Shown: positions 18,099 to 27,720 of the stretch, in pieces
Layout of the letters: each line of letters begins with the position of its first letter
Position numbering within the stretch: position 1 is the stretch's first letter
Assembly (NCBI RefSeq): GCF_001423495.1
Contig: NZ_LMOG01000003.1
Location: 124,001 to 188,000 of the forward strand
Direction: 5' to 3'
DNA length: 64,000 bases
DNA from: Xanthomonas sp. Leaf131
GTDB lineage: Bacteria; Pseudomonadota; Gammaproteobacteria; Xanthomonadales; Xanthomonadaceae
Notes under the pieces: generated by a model
Told to the model about the DNA's origin: nothing
What the model saw: the letters and a program-made list of their open reading frames with translations, nothing else
Databases searched by the model: none
Program-made: the position numbers and the translations under genes

Positions 18099-19133
18099 TC
18101 AATAAGTGATGGAGACGGTCACCGTGTCGTTGTAGTCGCCCGCGATGGGCAATTGCGGTGCGGGCGCGCGGCCGTAAACGGTCACCGTCTGCGCCACGCC
18201 GTTGCCGGTGCCACTGAGGGTATCGAGCCCGATCGTGGTGCCCCACCGGCTGCCGCGGCCGACGTCTTTGTAGAGCTCATAAGTGATGTAGTTGGCGCTG
18301 CTGGAATGCCGCATGCGTCGGAGACTGCCTGTGGCATTGATGCCGTCGCCCAGCCCGATGTTCCAGGCGGTGCGGTTGGTGCAGGTCAGGCTGATGGTGG
18401 AGCTGCGGTCGATGGCGGTGTTGATGGTGCCGGCAATGCTGCCGAAATCCAGGTCGGTGGTGACGTAGGTATTGCAGCGTGCCGGCACGTTGGCCGAGGC
18501 GGTAAACGGGAAGGCGTTGCTGGCGGTCTTGGCGCCGCTGCCGCCGGCCATGCAACTGCCCGGAAGCGATGGCACGCCGATGATGCTTTCGTTGTAGGCG
18601 TAGCGCAGCACGGTGTCAGCGCCACCGAAACTGCTGGTGTGGTTGCCGACCGACAGGATCTGGTTGGCCGGGATGCGCCCGTACAGCGTGATGGTGGCCG
18701 TCTGCGAGCCACCGGTGATCACCGGGACACCGTACGACAGCGTCAACGTGCGCGGCGAGGGCGTTGTCGATCCGGTGGCGCCCCAGATCTGGGTGCGCGT
18801 GGCATCGCTATAGACCTGGAAGTCCAGGCTGTCGCTGGTGGAATTGAGCATGCGGCGCGGCGCATACAGTCCGCTACTGGCGCTGCCCGGTCCCAGGTCC
18901 AGGCAAAGGCTCACTTGTGCGTAGCCCAGGATGCTGAGCGCGGCGGTCGCGCAGGAGACGTTGAGCGTTGCCACCACATCGGTGGTGCCATTGGCCGCCA
19001 CATTGCCGAACGCCAACGGGGTGCCGAGGGTGACCGTGCAGGTAGTGTCGGCCTGCGCGCGCTGGCTTGGTGCCAGCCATAGCGTTGCGATGGCCAGTGC
19101 AAACACCAGGCGCCAGATGCCGTGCAGGTTCAT
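18099..19133 (-). CDS. Two-domain spore coat U pilin (tip adhesin-like)
   Basis: 344 residues with signal peptide ending AQA-DTTC. Two tandem spore-coat-protein-U domains span about residues 30-180 and 190-344. Each begins with a Cys-containing strand (CTVTLGTPLAFG and CNTYVTTDLDFG); only the second ends in the aromatic VSITY typical of usher substrates. A two-domain subunit encoded next to the usher corresponds in position to CsuE, the tip subunit of archaic pili. Its ATG overlaps the usher stop as ATGA. An upstream extension in this frame is antisense noise. Confidence 0.88.
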   Translation of the reverse strand: MNLHGIWRLVFALAIATLWLAPSQRAQADTTCTVTLGTPLAFGNVAANGTTDVVATLNVSCATAALSILGYAQVSLCLDLGPGSASSGLYAPRRMLNSTSDSLDFQVYSDATRTQIWGATGSTTPSPRTLTLSYGVPVITGGSQTATITLYGRIPANQILSVGNHTSSFGGADTVLRYAYNESIIGVPSLPGSCMAGGSGAKTASNAFPFTASANVPARCNTYVTTDLDFGSIAGTINTAIDRSSTISLTCTNRTAWNIGLGDGINATGSLRRMRHSSSANYITYELYKDVGRGSRWGTTIGLDTLSGTGNGVAQTVTVYGRAPAPQLPIAGDYNDTVTVSITY

Positions 19134-21547
19134 GGCGTTTTCTGCTCCCCAAGGCATTGCAGCGGCCCCACGCGCGGAATGCCGCTCGGGTTGGTCGGGT
19201 AGGTGAACTGCGCGCTGCAGCGGCCGTCCGGCAGGTCGACCAGCAGGCGGTTGTCGCTCTGCAGGTTGTCCAGATAGGTTTCTCCGTCGTAGCCCACCAC
19301 CACACGCTCGGCATCGCCTTCGCGCTGCACCACGCTGCCGACCGGCAACGGTGCGCCTTGTGCGTCGTGCAGCACGATGATCGCCGCCCGCACGCGGGTG
19401 ATGCCGAAACGCACCGCAACCCCGGATTGCTGGCGCGGCGTCACTGCGGTATCGACGCGGTCCACGCGTAGATCGGCCGGCAGGTTCAAGGTGTCGATCG
19501 ACAACTGGTTGCGCTGCCACGACTGCAGCGGGGTGACCAGCAGCGTGCCGCGCGCGTCGGTGACGCCGATTAGCCGATTCTCCAGTCGCACCGGAATGCC
19601 GGCCTGGCCGTCGGTGGACACCACCGCAAACGCGTCCTGGATGTCGCGCGCCGCAAAACCGCGCCCGTTCATCCACACCAGGCTGCCACTGGCGCTGGCA
19701 TAGCCGAAGTTGTCGCCGTCCTGGTTGGCCGCGCCGAGGTTGTAGCGGCCAACCCGGTTCAACCAGCCCAATTCGGCCAGCCCGCCGCTGGCATCGTCGC
19801 CGGCACGTGCCTGCAGGCGCCAGCCAACGCCGCCCAGGTCGCCGTCGCCCGGCAACGGTTGGCTGATATCGGCCACAAATCCGGTGCGGTTGCCGTTGCG
19901 CTGCATCGAAGCGCTGGCCTGACGCAGCTCGCCGAAGGTAGTCGACAGCGATAGATACAGGCTGCGATCGCTGCGCACGTCCAGGTTCTGATTGCCGGAC
20001 AGATTGGCCGCCCAGTTGCGCCCGAAGCTGCGCGACCAGAACACGCTGACATAGCGCGAGGTGTCGCCTTGCGGATAGCTCAGCCGCACGTAGCTGGTGC
20101 CGAGCGAGCCGATCGGGTCGACGTTGACGCCGAACACCGCGCGGTCGCTGATGCGTGCCGGTAATGCGCCCTGCAGCGCGCCCAGGTCGCGGTAGTCGCC
20201 GTGGGTGCGTTGGGTGCCGAGATTGAAGTTGAAGCGACGGTTGTTCCAGGCATAGCCCAGCACGTACTGGCCGCCGCGCAGGTCGTCCATCTGGCTGTGC
20301 GCATAGGCGAGGTTGAACACACCGCCCACGCCCAGCAGCCAGATCCCGCCGGCACCGGCATTGACCACGCCGCCGCCGGCTTCGGTATGCGCCTCGAGGG
20401 TGAAATCGTCGCGCAGTCCCTTGCGCAACGTGGCGCTGGCGACCGTGCGCGCATCGTAGGAAAACGAGCGCACGCCGTAATCTTGGCGCAGATGGCCGAT
20501 GCCGGCCGACCATTCGGAAATGCCGCGCGCCAGCAATTGCGGTGTGCCGTAAAACGCAAAGTCCAGCCGACGCACCTGGCCGAAGGCATCGGTCACCACG
20601 ATCTGCGCCTGACCGGTGCCGCTGATGCCCGGTTGTGCGGCCAGCTGAAACGGCCCGGCCGGCACCTGGCCGCTGTATTGGCGCAGACCATCGACATACA
20701 GCTCGATGGTCGAAGGCACCGCCGCTTCGCCCAGAAAACTCGGCGTCGGCGTCAATACGCGATAAGGCTGCAAGGCGTAATTGCGGCCGATCTGCACGCC
20801 GCCCAGGCGGACCGAGCGGCTCCAGTCGACGAAGCCGCTGTAGAAATCGCCAACGGTGAGGCTGGTGGCGGTGTTCGGGAAATCCATCTGCCAGGCGCTG
20901 TCCAGACGCACCGCTTCGCTGCGCCAGCGCTCATCCTGCGGACGGTCGTAGGCCAGAAAGACCGCGGTGGTGTCGACCATGCCGCGGCCGATGCCGAAGC
21001 CGCGCAGTTCGGTCGCCAACGACACGCTGCTGGCGCCAGCGTTACGGGTGGCATAGAAGTCGTAGTTGAGCAGCATGCCCGGCGAGGCGGTGGCGCTGGG
21101 GGGAGCGACTTCTTCGGCTTTCAGCACCGTGGTGGAGAGCGACAGTTGCGCCAGCGGCACCTGCAGCGCCAGCCGCTGCAGCGCGGCGTCGTAGCGCACT
21201 TCCACATCGGGCAGACGATCCAGATCGACCAGCTCGCCGGCGTTGCGCTCGGCCAGGATGAAGCCGAGCTTGCGCAGCGTTTCCACCGATCCGCGCAGGT
21301 GGCCGTCCACCAGTTCGAACGGTGCCAGGCCGCGGTCGGCCTGATTGAGGGTGACATCCAGGTACAGCGTCTGCGGCAGTGCGCTGGCGCTTTGCGGGGT
21401 CTGGTCGGGCAGCGCGGCAACGTCGGCCAGATCGACCGCCGCAGCGCTTCCCAGGCAGGTGGCGGTCGCGAGCAGCGTCATCGCCAGCCGGGCCGTGTCA
21501 CGGCGCTGTCGGCGTTGCCAACAGGGTGCGTTCGTCCGCCTCACCAT
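19130..21547 (-). CDS. Outer membrane fimbrial usher protein
   Basis: Outer-membrane pore that accepts chaperone-pilin complexes and secretes the fibre. 805 residues. A signal peptide with a long basic n-region (MVRRTNAPCWQRRQRRDTAR...) precedes an N-terminal periplasmic domain (LYLDVTLN start), a 24-strand barrel with TSLTVGDFYSGF and PFQLAAQPGISGTGQAQIVV plug-region segments, and a C-terminal domain (SAQFTYPTNPSGIPRVGPLQC). The ATG at 21547 is preceded by AAGGA and overlaps the chaperone gene by 50 bp. An alternative ATG at 21481 has a poorer RBS. Confidence 0.92.
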   Translation of the reverse strand: MVRRTNAPCWQRRQRRDTARLAMTLLATATCLGSAAAVDLADVAALPDQTPQSASALPQTLYLDVTLNQADRGLAPFELVDGHLRGSVETLRKLGFILAERNAGELVDLDRLPDVEVRYDAALQRLALQVPLAQLSLSTTVLKAEEVAPPSATASPGMLLNYDFYATRNAGASSVSLATELRGFGIGRGMVDTTAVFLAYDRPQDERWRSEAVRLDSAWQMDFPNTATSLTVGDFYSGFVDWSRSVRLGGVQIGRNYALQPYRVLTPTPSFLGEAAVPSTIELYVDGLRQYSGQVPAGPFQLAAQPGISGTGQAQIVVTDAFGQVRRLDFAFYGTPQLLARGISEWSAGIGHLRQDYGVRSFSYDARTVASATLRKGLRDDFTLEAHTEAGGGVVNAGAGGIWLLGVGGVFNLAYAHSQMDDLRGGQYVLGYAWNNRRFNFNLGTQRTHGDYRDLGALQGALPARISDRAVFGVNVDPIGSLGTSYVRLSYPQGDTSRYVSVFWSRSFGRNWAANLSGNQNLDVRSDRSLYLSLSTTFGELRQASASMQRNGNRTGFVADISQPLPGDGDLGGVGWRLQARAGDDASGGLAELGWLNRVGRYNLGAANQDGDNFGYASASGSLVWMNGRGFAARDIQDAFAVVSTDGQAGIPVRLENRLIGVTDARGTLLVTPLQSWQRNQLSIDTLNLPADLRVDRVDTAVTPRQQSGVAVRFGITRVRAAIIVLHDAQGAPLPVGSVVQREGDAERVVVGYDGETYLDNLQSDNRLLVDLPDGRCSAQFTYPTNPSGIPRVGPLQCLGEQKTP

Positions 21548-22268
21548 TGATCCTTGCGATGATGGTGCCGCGGCCGAATTGCGCCAGCGGTGCACCCAAC
21601 GACCAGCGCATGGTCTGGCCGGGCAGGACATAGCCCACCAGACCGTTCAATGCGGTCTTGGTCGCGCCATCGACCCGGTGCTGCAGGTCGGCGACCTGGG
21701 CGTGTCCATTGCCGGTGTTGCTGATCTGGATCTGCGCATTGCCGTCGCTGCCGGCAATCACCTGCGTGCTCAAGGTTGGCGTGGGCTCGGTTTTGCCGGG
21801 CGGCAGCACGAAGATCGGCACCGAGTAGCGCAGCACGAACTGCATGCCCTTGCGGTCGGCATCGGCGTTGGGCAGCTCGTCGACGATGATGCGGTAGCAG
21901 ATTTCCTGGCTGGTCGGCGCAGGCCCGGCGCGGATCACCCGGATCAGCTGGCGCTCGCCGGCGGCCAGGGTGCGCATCGGTGGGCTGATCAGCAGTTCCT
22001 GGGTCGGGTCGAGCTGGTCCTGCCCATCGCGCTGGGTCCAGCGATAGGCGCGTGTCTGCACCTGCACCGGCACGCCGCCGCTGTTGCTCAGCCACAGCCC
22101 GTCGGCGGTCTGTTCTGCGCTCAGCGTCAGCGAGGTAGGTGCCAATTGCAGGCTGGCTGCGTGCGCAGACTGCAGCGGCCATCCGCTGGTTAGCGCAAGT
22201 GCCAGAGCAAGTCCGAGCGGGACCAGCCACGCGGGCATGCGTGGCGACAGGCGGCGAGGCAGTGTCAT
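21498..22268 (-). CDS. Pili-assembly periplasmic chaperone
   Basis: 256 residues, signal peptide with a long hydrophobic core (AWLVPLGLALALALTSG, ending AHA-AS). Two Ig-like domains of the FimC/PapD fold: the LIRVIRAGPAPTSQEICYRI segment corresponds to the G1 strand and conserved YR residues; the second domain ends GYVLPGQTMRWSLG. It lies 9 bp after the major pilin gene and overlaps the usher. Together with the pilin and usher it gives the CsuA/B-C-D-like order of archaic chaperone-usher systems. Confidence 0.92.
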   Translation of the reverse strand: MTLPRRLSPRMPAWLVPLGLALALALTSGWPLQSAHAASLQLAPTSLTLSAEQTADGLWLSNSGGVPVQVQTRAYRWTQRDGQDQLDPTQELLISPPMRTLAAGERQLIRVIRAGPAPTSQEICYRIIVDELPNADADRKGMQFVLRYSVPIFVLPPGKTEPTPTLSTQVIAGSDGNAQIQISNTGNGHAQVADLQHRVDGATKTALNGLVGYVLPGQTMRWSLGAPLAQFGRGTIIARINGEADERTLLATPTAP

Positions 22269-22277
22269 GCGGCGTGC

Positions 22278-22802
22278 TCAGTAGACGATCGTGGCGGTGA
22301 TCGTGTCCTGGTACGCACCGGTCGCCGGATTGTTGGCAGACGGGTTGGTCACACGACCGTAGACCGGATAAACCTGATTGATACCGGTGGCAGTGCGGCT
22401 CAGCGTATTGGTGCCGCTGGTGCTGCCCCACACCGTGCTACGCCCCAGGTCCTGATACAGCTGATAGGCGATGAAGTTGTTGGTGGTGACCAGCGCATCG
22501 GTGTTCTTCATCCGGCGCGTGGTGACGTCATTGGCGGTGCCGGCATTGCTGCCTGCGCTCAATGCGATGTTGTACGGGGTCAGCGCGGTGCACTGCGCGG
22601 TCACGCTGCCGTTGGCGTCGGCATTGGCGGTCGAGGTGGACAACACCGAGCCGAAGTCGACGTCCGTCGCGGAGGCGGCCGTGATGGTGCAGGCCTTGGT
22701 GACGGCGATCTTGACGTTGAATGTGGTGGTATCTGCTGCGGTGGCAACGCCAATGGTCGAGAGCAGGCCGAGGGACAGCAGGACAGGGCGGACAGTACGC
22801 AT
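22278..22802 (-). CDS. Spore coat U domain pilin (probable major subunit)
   Basis: 174 residues, signal peptide MRTVRPVLLSLGLLSTIGVA ending TAA-D. A single SCPU domain: first Cys in ITVTK-type strand (VTKACTITAAS), VTAQCTALTPYNIALSAG in the middle, and the C-terminal ITATIVY that ushers and chaperones recognise. The ATG at 22802 has AAGGAA eight bases upstream; the ATG at 22808 would lie directly on that RBS. It is the first gene of the cluster and likely the major shaft subunit. Confidence 0.9.
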   Translation of the reverse strand: MRTVRPVLLSLGLLSTIGVATAADTTTFNVKIAVTKACTITAASATDVDFGSVLSTSTANADANGSVTAQCTALTPYNIALSAGSNAGTANDVTTRRMKNTDALVTTNNFIAYQLYQDLGRSTVWGSTSGTNTLSRTATGINQVYPVYGRVTNPSANNPATGAYQDTITATIVY

Positions 22803-23119
22803 GGACATTTCCTTGACCGGTCTGGTCATTGGTGACGCGACAACGTGTCGCCCTCCCTGCAATGCATCAGCTGTGCCAAAGATAACGCCGAACTAACTGC
22901 CTATCTAGCTGTTTACGTTGAGTCTTTTGCAAAATTTGTGATGTCTTGCAGATGACTCCGTTTGCACTTTTTTGACGCGGGACGAACGGCGTCACACATG
23001 AATAGGGCGAAGTGACGGTTTCTTGCTGCCCGGTCCGTTTCGGTGCATTCGCAGGCAAAACGCAAAAAACGGCTGCGCGGGTCGTTCAGATTCAGCCCGA
23101 ATCGGCGATAATCCTGGCC
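22803..23119. promoter_or_regulatory. Divergent promoter region between pilus cluster and map
   Basis: A 317-bp gap that is markedly AT-richer than its surroundings around 22880-22985 (TTTACGTTGAGTC, TTTTGCAAAATTTG, TTTGCACTTTTTT). It must hold promoters for the pilus cluster (minus) and probably for map (plus). TTTTGCAAAA at 22925-22934 is a perfect 10-bp palindrome. No promoter could be assigned firmly. Confidence 0.4.
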
Positions 23120-23896
23120 ATGAGCGTCAATCTGAAAACCAAAGAAGAAATCGAACTGATGCGCGTCGCCGGCCGCCTGGCGGCCGAGGTGCTCGACATC
23201 GTGGCCCCGCACGTGCAACCGGGCGTGACCACTGCCGAGCTGGACCGCATCTGCCACGACCACATCGTCAATGTGCAGGGCACCATTCCTGCCAACGTCG
23301 GTTATCGCGGCTTCCCCAAAAGCGTATGCACGTCGGTCAATAACGTGATCTGTCACGGCATCCCGAGCGCGGCCAAAATCCTGAAGGAAGGCGACATCGT
23401 CAATATCGATGTCACCGTCATCAAGGATGGCTGGCACGGCGACACCAGCCGCATGTATTACGTTGGAACGCCGTCGGTGATGGCCAAGCGCCTGGTCGAC
23501 ACGACCTATGAAGCGATGTGGCGCGGCATCCGCGCAGTCAAGCCGGGCGCGACACTGGGCGATGTGGGCCATGCGATCCAGAAGTTCGCCGAGGCCGAGC
23601 GCTTCAGCGTGGTGCGCGATTACTGCGGTCACGGCATCGGCAAGGTCTATCACGACGAGCCGCAGGTGATGCATTACGGCCGTCCGGGCGAAGGTCTGGT
23701 GCTCAAGCCGGGCATGACCTTCACCATCGAGCCGATGATCAACGAAGGCACCTACCACCATAAGACGCTGCCCGACGGCTGGACCGTGGTCACCAAGGAC
23801 CGCAAGTTGTCTGCGCAATGGGAACACATGGTCGCAGTGACCGAAGACGGCGTGGATGTGCTGACGCTGTCGCCGAACGCGCCCGCGCCGGTATGA
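23120..23896 (+). CDS. map: Methionine aminopeptidase, type I
   Basis: Removes the initiator Met from nascent proteins. 258 residues, the usual size for type Ia. The start MSVNLKTKEEIELMRVAG matches the family. Metal ligands are recognisable: the two Asp in IVNIDVTVIKDGWHGDTSR, the His in YCGHGIGKVYHDEP, and the two Glu in FTIEPMIN and QWEHMVAVTEDG. Its stop overlaps the glnD start as ATGA, so map and glnD are translationally coupled. Confidence 0.98.
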   Translation: MSVNLKTKEEIELMRVAGRLAAEVLDIVAPHVQPGVTTAELDRICHDHIVNVQGTIPANVGYRGFPKSVCTSVNNVICHGIPSAAKILKEGDIVNIDVTVIKDGWHGDTSRMYYVGTPSVMAKRLVDTTYEAMWRGIRAVKPGATLGDVGHAIQKFAEAERFSVVRDYCGHGIGKVYHDEPQVMHYGRPGEGLVLKPGMTFTIEPMINEGTYHHKTLPDGWTVVTKDRKLSAQWEHMVAVTEDGVDVLTLSPNAPAPV

Positions 23897-26502
23897 CGGC
23901 CACGCCGGCGGATCGACCCGAACCGGGTGTCGCCGGCGACGCCGAGTGGGCCGCACAGGCCCGTCCGCTGCTGGTGCATGCGGACATGCGGCTGTGCAAG
24001 CGCTTCGATCAAGGCGAACCGATCGAACGCCTGGTCGCATTGCGCGCACGCGCAGTCGACCAATTGATGCGCAATGCGTGGACGCGCTGCATCCCGGCCG
24101 ATGCCGGGTTGTCGCTGCATGCGGTGGGTGGCTACGGGCGCGGCGAACTGTTCCCGCGTTCGGACGTGGATGTACTGGTGCTGGGCGAAAGTGCCGTGCA
24201 GCAACAATACGAGCAGGCCTTGGCGCGCTTGTTCGCGCTGCTGTGGGATGTCGGTCTGCCGATCAGCCATGCGGTGCGCTCGCCCGCGCAATGTACTGCC
24301 GCGGCGGCCGACCAGACCGTACTGACCGCATTGATCGAGTCGCGCCCGCTGGTTGCGGGGAGCGAGGCGCGCGCCGCATTGGCGGCGGCGATCGCCCCGC
24401 AACGGGTATGGCCGGCGCGCGAATTCTTCCAGGCCAAGCGCGACGAATTGCTGGCGCGCCATCAGCGCTTCGGCGATACCGCCGATAACCTGGAACCGGA
24501 TATCAAGGATGGCCCGGGCGGTTTGCGCGATCTGCAGACACTGGGCTGGATGGCGCTGCGTGCGTTCGGGGTCAAGGATCTGGAAGCGCTGGTCGGGCTC
24601 GGCCATGTCGGCTTCGACGAAGCGGCAGCGCTGCGACGCGAACGCGAAGAACTGGCGCGGCTGCGGTTCGGCCTGCACATGGTCGCCAACCGGCCGGAAG
24701 AACGCTTGGGGTTCGACTACCAGAAGACGTTGGCCGAGCGGCTGGGCTTTGCCGACGACCCGGAAAGCCTGGGCGTGGAAAAGATGATGCAGCGCTTCTA
24801 TCGCAGCGCTGCGTTGATCCGCCGTATCAGCGACCGGTTGTTGCAGCGCTTCGAAGAACAATTCGACGGCGAAGCGGTGCCGGAAGCACTCGGCGGGGGC
24901 TTCAGCCTGCGGCGCGGCTATCTGGCCGCCGATGCCGACGACTGGCCGGCCGGCGATGTGCTGCAGGTGTTCGCGTTGTTTGCGCAATGGGCGGCGCATC
25001 GCGAGGTGCGCGGGCTGCATTCGTTGACCGCGCGCGCGCTGGCCGAGGTGCTGCGCGAGTTGCCGGCGTACGAGGTTGCCGATGCGACTGCGCGCGACCG
25101 CTTCATGGCGCTGCTGCGCGGCCCGCGTGCGGTGGAAACGCTCAATCGCATGGCGCGGCTGGGTGTGCTGGGTCAGTGGATTCCGGCATTTGCCAGCGTG
25201 TCCGGGCGCATGCAGTTCGACTTGTTCCATGTCTATACGGTGGATCAGCACACCTTGATGGTGCTGCGGAACATTGCCCTGTTTGCGGCCGGTCGCGCCG
25301 ACGAGCGGTTTTCGATCACCCACGAAGTCTGGCCGCGCTTGCGCAAGCCGGAACTGCTGCTGCTGGCCGGCTTGTTTCACGACATCGCCAAGGGCCGTGG
25401 CGGCGATCATTCCGAGCTGGGCGCGGTGGATGCGCGCGCGTTCTGCCAGGCGCACCGGCTCAGCGAAGGCGATACCGCGCTGGTGGCCTGGCTGGTGGAA
25501 CAGCATCTGCGCATGTCGGTGACCGCGCAAAAGCAGGACATCTCCGACCCGGAGGTGATCCATCGTTTCGCCACCCTGGTCGGTACGCGCGAACGGCTGG
25601 ATTATCTGTATCTGCTGACCTGCGCCGACATTGCCGGCACCAGCCCCAAGTTATGGAATGCCTGGAAGGACCGGCTGCTGGCGGATCTGTATTTCGCTGC
25701 ACGCCGCGCGCTGCGCGAAGGTCTGGAGCATCCGCCGCCGCGCGAAGAACGCTTGCGCGAAGCGCGCGAATCGGCACGCGCGCTGATGCAGGCGCAAGGC
25801 CACGACGATGCCACCATCGACCGCCAGTTCGCCGGCATGCCGGATGAAAACTTCCTGCGTTTCCGTCCCGAGCAATTGGCCTGGCAGGCGGTCTCGCTGA
25901 TCGAAGTGCAGATCGGCCAGACCCTGGTCAAGGCGCGTCGTGCGGTGCCGGATAACGACGCGCTGGAAGTGTTCGTGTATTCGCCCGATCGCGATGGCCT
26001 GTTCTCGGCAATCGTCGCCACGCTGGACCGCAAGGGCTATGGCATCCATCGCGCACGCGTGCTGGATGCGCCGCACGATGCGATCTTCGACGTGTTCGAA
26101 GTACTGCCGCAGGACAGCTCTGCCGATGGCGACCCGCAGCGTCTGGCGGCGGCATTGCGTCAGGTGCTGGCCGGCAGTCTGCAGAAGGTACGGCCATCGC
26201 GGCGTGCAGTGCCGCGCCAGCTGCGGCATTTCCGCTTTGCGCCACGCGTGGAGTTCAGTGAAAGCGCCGGCGGCCGCCGTACCCGAATCAGCCTGGTCGC
26301 GCCCGACCGCCCCGGCCTGCTGGCCGATGTGGCGCACGTGCTACGCCTGCAACACCTGCGCGTACACGATGCGCGCATCGCCACCTTTGGCGAGCGTGCC
26401 GAAGATCAGTTCCAGATCACTGACGAGCACGATCGCCCGTTGCCCGAATCCGCCCGGCAGGCGCTGCGCGATGCGCTGTGCGCCTGCCTCGATCCCACCT
26501 AG
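23893..26502 (+). CDS. glnD: [Protein-PII] uridylyltransferase/uridylyl-removing enzyme
   Basis: Nitrogen sensor: uridylylates PII (GlnB/GlnK) when glutamine is low and removes UMP when it is high. 869 residues. Nucleotidyltransferase motif GGYGRGELFPRSDVD at residues 79-93 (the G-G-x12-D-x-D type), HD domain with LFHDIAKGRGGDHSE in mid-protein, and two C-terminal ACT domains (SPDRDGLFSAIVATLDRKG and APDRPGLLADVAHVLRLQ) that bind glutamine. All key residues are intact. The start is taken as the ATG overlapping the map stop; a longer frame into map is rejected. Confidence 0.97.
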   Translation: MTATPADRPEPGVAGDAEWAAQARPLLVHADMRLCKRFDQGEPIERLVALRARAVDQLMRNAWTRCIPADAGLSLHAVGGYGRGELFPRSDVDVLVLGESAVQQQYEQALARLFALLWDVGLPISHAVRSPAQCTAAAADQTVLTALIESRPLVAGSEARAALAAAIAPQRVWPAREFFQAKRDELLARHQRFGDTADNLEPDIKDGPGGLRDLQTLGWMALRAFGVKDLEALVGLGHVGFDEAAALRREREELARLRFGLHMVANRPEERLGFDYQKTLAERLGFADDPESLGVEKMMQRFYRSAALIRRISDRLLQRFEEQFDGEAVPEALGGGFSLRRGYLAADADDWPAGDVLQVFALFAQWAAHREVRGLHSLTARALAEVLRELPAYEVADATARDRFMALLRGPRAVETLNRMARLGVLGQWIPAFASVSGRMQFDLFHVYTVDQHTLMVLRNIALFAAGRADERFSITHEVWPRLRKPELLLLAGLFHDIAKGRGGDHSELGAVDARAFCQAHRLSEGDTALVAWLVEQHLRMSVTAQKQDISDPEVIHRFATLVGTRERLDYLYLLTCADIAGTSPKLWNAWKDRLLADLYFAARRALREGLEHPPPREERLREARESARALMQAQGHDDATIDRQFAGMPDENFLRFRPEQLAWQAVSLIEVQIGQTLVKARRAVPDNDALEVFVYSPDRDGLFSAIVATLDRKGYGIHRARVLDAPHDAIFDVFEVLPQDSSADGDPQRLAAALRQVLAGSLQKVRPSRRAVPRQLRHFRFAPRVEFSESAGGRRTRISLVAPDRPGLLADVAHVLRLQHLRVHDARIATFGERAEDQFQITDEHDRPLPESARQALRDALCACLDPT

Positions 26503-26520
26503 CACCTCTGGAGACCCCCC

Positions 26521-27720
26521 ATGGCTACCAAGAAGACTGCGCGCAAGCAGAGCGCGACCACGACCAGTGCAGCGCCTGCGCGCGCGACCACGAAAGGCAG
26601 CAAGCCGAGCGGCAAGCCGAGTGACAACAAGTTGGTCGGCAAGTCTGTAAGTAAGGCGGTCAGCAAGCCAGGCAAGCTGCCTGTCGCGCGCAAGGCCACC
26701 GCTGTTGCAGCTGCCGACACCAAGGCCGCTACCAAGAAAAGCGGTGCGAAGAAGGTCGCCGCCAGCGCACCACGCGTCGCCAAGCAGCCGACCACGGTGG
26801 TGTCCGCATCGGCGGCCAGGAAGACTGCGGCTGCGAAGAAACTGCCGATCGCCGAAAAAGCCGTGCACAGCGCTGCGACGCAGGTGGGCAGTGACGAACT
26901 CAAGTTCGGGATCGAAAGTGCATTCGAGCGCCGCGCCAGCTTGACCAGCGACGAAATCGACGGCTCCACCCGTGCCATCGTCACCCGCGTCATCGACGGC
27001 CTGGAAAGCGGCGAGTTCCGCGTCGCCGAGCCGGACGGCCAGGGTGGCTGGACCGTCAACGAGTGGTTGAAAAAGGCCGTGCTGCTTTATTTCCGCGTCA
27101 ACGAGATGGCAGTGATCGAGGCGCAGCCGGCGCCGTTCTGGGACAAGGTGGAGTCGCGTTTTGCCGGCTTCGGCGAAGCCGAGTTCCGCAAGGCCGGTGT
27201 GCGTGTGGTGCCGGGCGCGGTGGCGCGTCGCGGCAGCTACTTCGGCAAGGATGTGGTGCTGATGCCGAGCTTCACCAACATCGGCGCGTATGTGGGCGAA
27301 GGCAGCATGGTCGATACCTGGGCCACGGTGGGGTCGTGCGCGCAGATCGGCAAGCATTGCCATCTGTCCGGCGGCGCCGGCATCGGCGGCGTGCTCGAAC
27401 CGCTGCAGGCCAGCCCGACCATCATCGAGGATCATTGCTTCATCGGTGCGCGCTCGGAAGTGGTCGAAGGCGTGGTGGTGGGCCATCACAGCGTGATCGG
27501 CATGGGCGTGTTCATCGGTCAGAGCACGCGTATCTACAATCGCGCCACCGGCGAGATTTCCTACGGCTACGTGCCGCCGTACAGCGTGGTGGTGTCAGGC
27601 CAGCTGCCGTCGAAGGATGGCTCGCATTCGCTGTATTGCGCGGTGATCGTCAAGCAGGTGGATGCGAAGACGCGCAGCAAGACCAGCGTCAATGAACTGT
27701 TGCGTGGCCTGGCCGATTGA
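26521..27720 (+). CDS. dapD: Tetrahydrodipicolinate N-succinyltransferase with Lys/Ala-rich N-terminal tail
   Basis: Succinylase step of lysine/diaminopimelate synthesis. The catalytic part is residues ~123-399 (277 residues, matching the family's ~274): [25 protein letters not shown], left-handed beta-helix with [17 protein letters not shown] and [16 protein letters not shown]-terminal [13 protein letters not shown]. Residues 1-122 are an added low-complexity tail with about 22 Lys plus many Ala, Ser and Thr and almost no acidic residues, like histone-H1-like or AlgP-type tails. The start is well supported by GGAG just upstream (CTGGAGACCCCCC-ATG), 18 bp after glnD. A later start inside the tail cannot be excluded. 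DapE, two genes on, uses a later product of this pathway. Confidence 0.95.
   Translation: MATKKTARKQSATTTSAAPARATTKGSKPSGKPSDNKLVGKSVSKAVSKPGKLPVARKATAVAAADTKAATKKSGAKKVAASAPRVAKQPTTVVSASAARKTAAAKKLPIAEKAVHSAATQVGSDELKFGIESAFERRASLTSDEIDGSTRAIVTRVIDGLESGEFRVAEPDGQGGWTVNEWLKKAVLLYFRVNEMAVIEAQPAPFWDKVESRFAGFGEAEFRKAGVRVVPGAVARRGSYFGKDVVLMPSFTNIGAYVGEGSMVDTWATVGSCAQIGKHCHLSGGAGIGGVLEPLQASPTIIEDHCFIGARSEVVEGVVVGHHSVIGMGVFIGQSTRIYNRATGEISYGYVPPYSVVVSGQLPSKDGSHSLYCAVIVKQVDAKTRSKTSVNELLRGLAD

Noticed and set aside
23752..25563. Long minus-strand ORF (603 codons) opposite glnD
   Set aside because: Antisense shadow of glnD with a composition dominated by Arg/Gln/His/Ala; no RBS or motif.
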